Positions 6,095-6,850 of a stretch of DNA of 6,850 nt are shown one piece after another; the stretch's first letter is position 1; the number at the start of each line of letters is the position of its first letter. The stretch is taken from NCBI GenBank assembly GCA_030691835.1, contig JAUYDO010000289.1, positions 1 to 6,850 on the forward strand. The letters are read 5' to 3'. A program made the position numbers and the translations under genes. The DNA is from Dehalococcoidia bacterium. Its GTDB lineage: Bacteria; Chloroflexota; Dehalococcoidia; Dehalococcoidales; UBA3254. Under the pieces are notes generated by a model that saw nothing but the letters and a program-made list of their open reading frames with translations, was not told the origin of the DNA and made no database searches.

Positions 6095-6850
6095 CTACTC
6101 CACCGGCACCGGCACGCTGGAGACCAGCTCTTCCACGATGCCTTCGGCGGAGCGTCCCCTGAGGCGAGCTTCTGTCCTGGCAATAAGCCTGTGCGCCAGG
6201 GCCGGTACCGCCAGGTGCTTAACATCATCCGGGGTGACGAAGCTCCGCCCCCTGATAGCCGCCAGAGCCTGAGACGCCTGGTGCAGACCCAGGGAGGCGC
6301 GCGGGCTGGCGCCCAGCTTAATATCCGAATTACCACGCGTTGCCCGGGTGACAGCCACCATGTAGCCCCGCACCGAGTCTTCCACAAATACCTTGCGGCA
6401 CAGCTTCTGAAGCTCCAGCAGTTCCTGCGGCTCAATGACGCTGGTCAGGCTGTCCAGCGGGTTCGTCTCACGGAACCTGAGCAATATAGTGCCCTCCTCT
6501 GTCTCAGATGGATAGCCGATTCTCAACCTGAGCAAAAAGCGGTCAAGCTGTGCCTCCGGCAAGGGGAAAGTACCCTCAAGCTCGATGGGGTTCTGGGTAG
6601 CCATAAGCAGGAAGGGGCGGGGCAGAGCCACAGTATCCAGGTCTACGGTGACCTGCTGTTCCTGCATAGCCTCCAGCAGGCATGACTGGGTACGCGGTGT
6701 GGCGCGGTTTATCTCATCCACCAGCACGATGTTGGCCATGATGGGACCGGGGCGGTACTCGAACTCACAGGTCTTCTGATTAAAGTACTGGATACCCGTG
6801 ATATCAGAGGGTAGCAGGTCAGGGGTGCACTGAATCCGCTTGAAACCGCA
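6095..6850 (-). CDS. MoxR-family AAA+ ATPase, partial (N-terminus outside window)
   Basis: The frame is open to the right edge, giving 251 C-terminal residues of a MoxR-type AAA+ ATPase (AAA_3 followed by AAA_lid_2). Visible in order, numbered from the window edge: RIQCTPDLLPSDITG (5-19), diagnostic of the family; Walker B LVDE (43-46) followed by INRA; the segment LLEAMQEQQVT; sensor 1 MATQNP with N87; LPEAQLDRF with R104 as putative arginine finger; and GASPRA with R184 as sensor 2. Walker A and roughly 60-70 N-terminal residues are missing because the window ends, not because the gene is broken. MoxR proteins are ATP-driven chaperones that assemble or activate partner complexes, usually encoded beside DUF58/VWA-domain proteins. 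Here no DUF58 gene follows: the next gene downstream is the GNAT protein after a 253 bp repeat-bearing gap. Any partner would have to be upstream, outside the window. Confidence 0.95.
   Translation of the reverse strand, partial: CGFKRIQCTPDLLPSDITGIQYFNQKTCEFEYRPGPIMANIVLVDEINRATPRTQSCLLEAMQEQQVTVDLDTVALPRPFLLMATQNPIELEGTFPLPEAQLDRFLLRLRIGYPSETEEGTILLRFRETNPLDSLTSVIEPQELLELQKLCRKVFVEDSVRGYMVAVTRATRGNSDIKLGASPRASLGLHQASQALAAIRGRSFVTPDDVKHLAVPALAHRLIARTEARLRGRSAEGIVEELVSSVPVPVE

Noticed and set aside
5999..6685. Long plus-strand open frame (228 codons) opposite the moxR-like gene
   Set aside because: It lies antisense to a convincingly conserved AAA+ protein and begins within the inverted-repeat element; its translation shows no recognisable family pattern.

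Overview
The window reads as a compact chromosomal segment of an anaerobic, probably Gram-positive-like or Chloroflexota-type bacterium. It is moderately GC-rich, tightly packed, and has AT-rich promoters. The taxonomic guess rests only on gene content: a two-subunit DsrMK-like module without visible DsrJOP subunits, an MshA-type glycosyltransferase with an LmbE deacetylase, and MoxR. It is weakly held. I see no tRNA, rRNA, CRISPR array, transposase or phage gene.

Left part, plus strand (1-2911). The window opens in the C-terminal half of a Fe-S protein with a cysteine-rich (CCG) domain. After an AT-rich gap with a good sigma70-type promoter come two translationally coupled genes (ATGA overlap): a five-helix cytochrome b of the NarI/DsrM type, and a soluble DsrK/HdrD-type protein with two [4Fe-4S] motifs and one intact CCG cluster-binding site. 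Together these look like a membrane-bound quinone/thiol-disulfide electron-transfer complex. The truncated first gene is a paralogue of the last one, so the region probably carries two DsrK-type subunits.

Middle part, minus strand (2929-5841). Three closely spaced genes appear to form one operon, transcribed right to left and convergent with the dsrMK-like genes: a CelD/FemAB-type GNAT protein, a GT4 glycosyltransferase closely resembling MshA, and an LmbE/PIG-L zinc deacetylase. A glycosyltransferase followed by a deacetylase is the first half of mycothiol and bacillithiol synthesis, so a low-molecular-weight thiol or an amino-pseudodisaccharide is a reasonable but unproven product. The operon has a well-formed extended -10 promoter.

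Right part, minus strand (5842-6850). A dense cluster of GC-rich inverted repeats (REP/MITE-like) separates the GNAT gene from the 3' part of a MoxR-type AAA+ ATPase gene that runs off the right edge. One of its hairpins, followed by a short T run, could terminate the moxR transcript.

The most interesting idea is that a possible thiol-cofactor pathway lies next to a disulfide-reductase-like respiratory module. This is inference from gene families and proximity; the two sets are convergent, not one operon.
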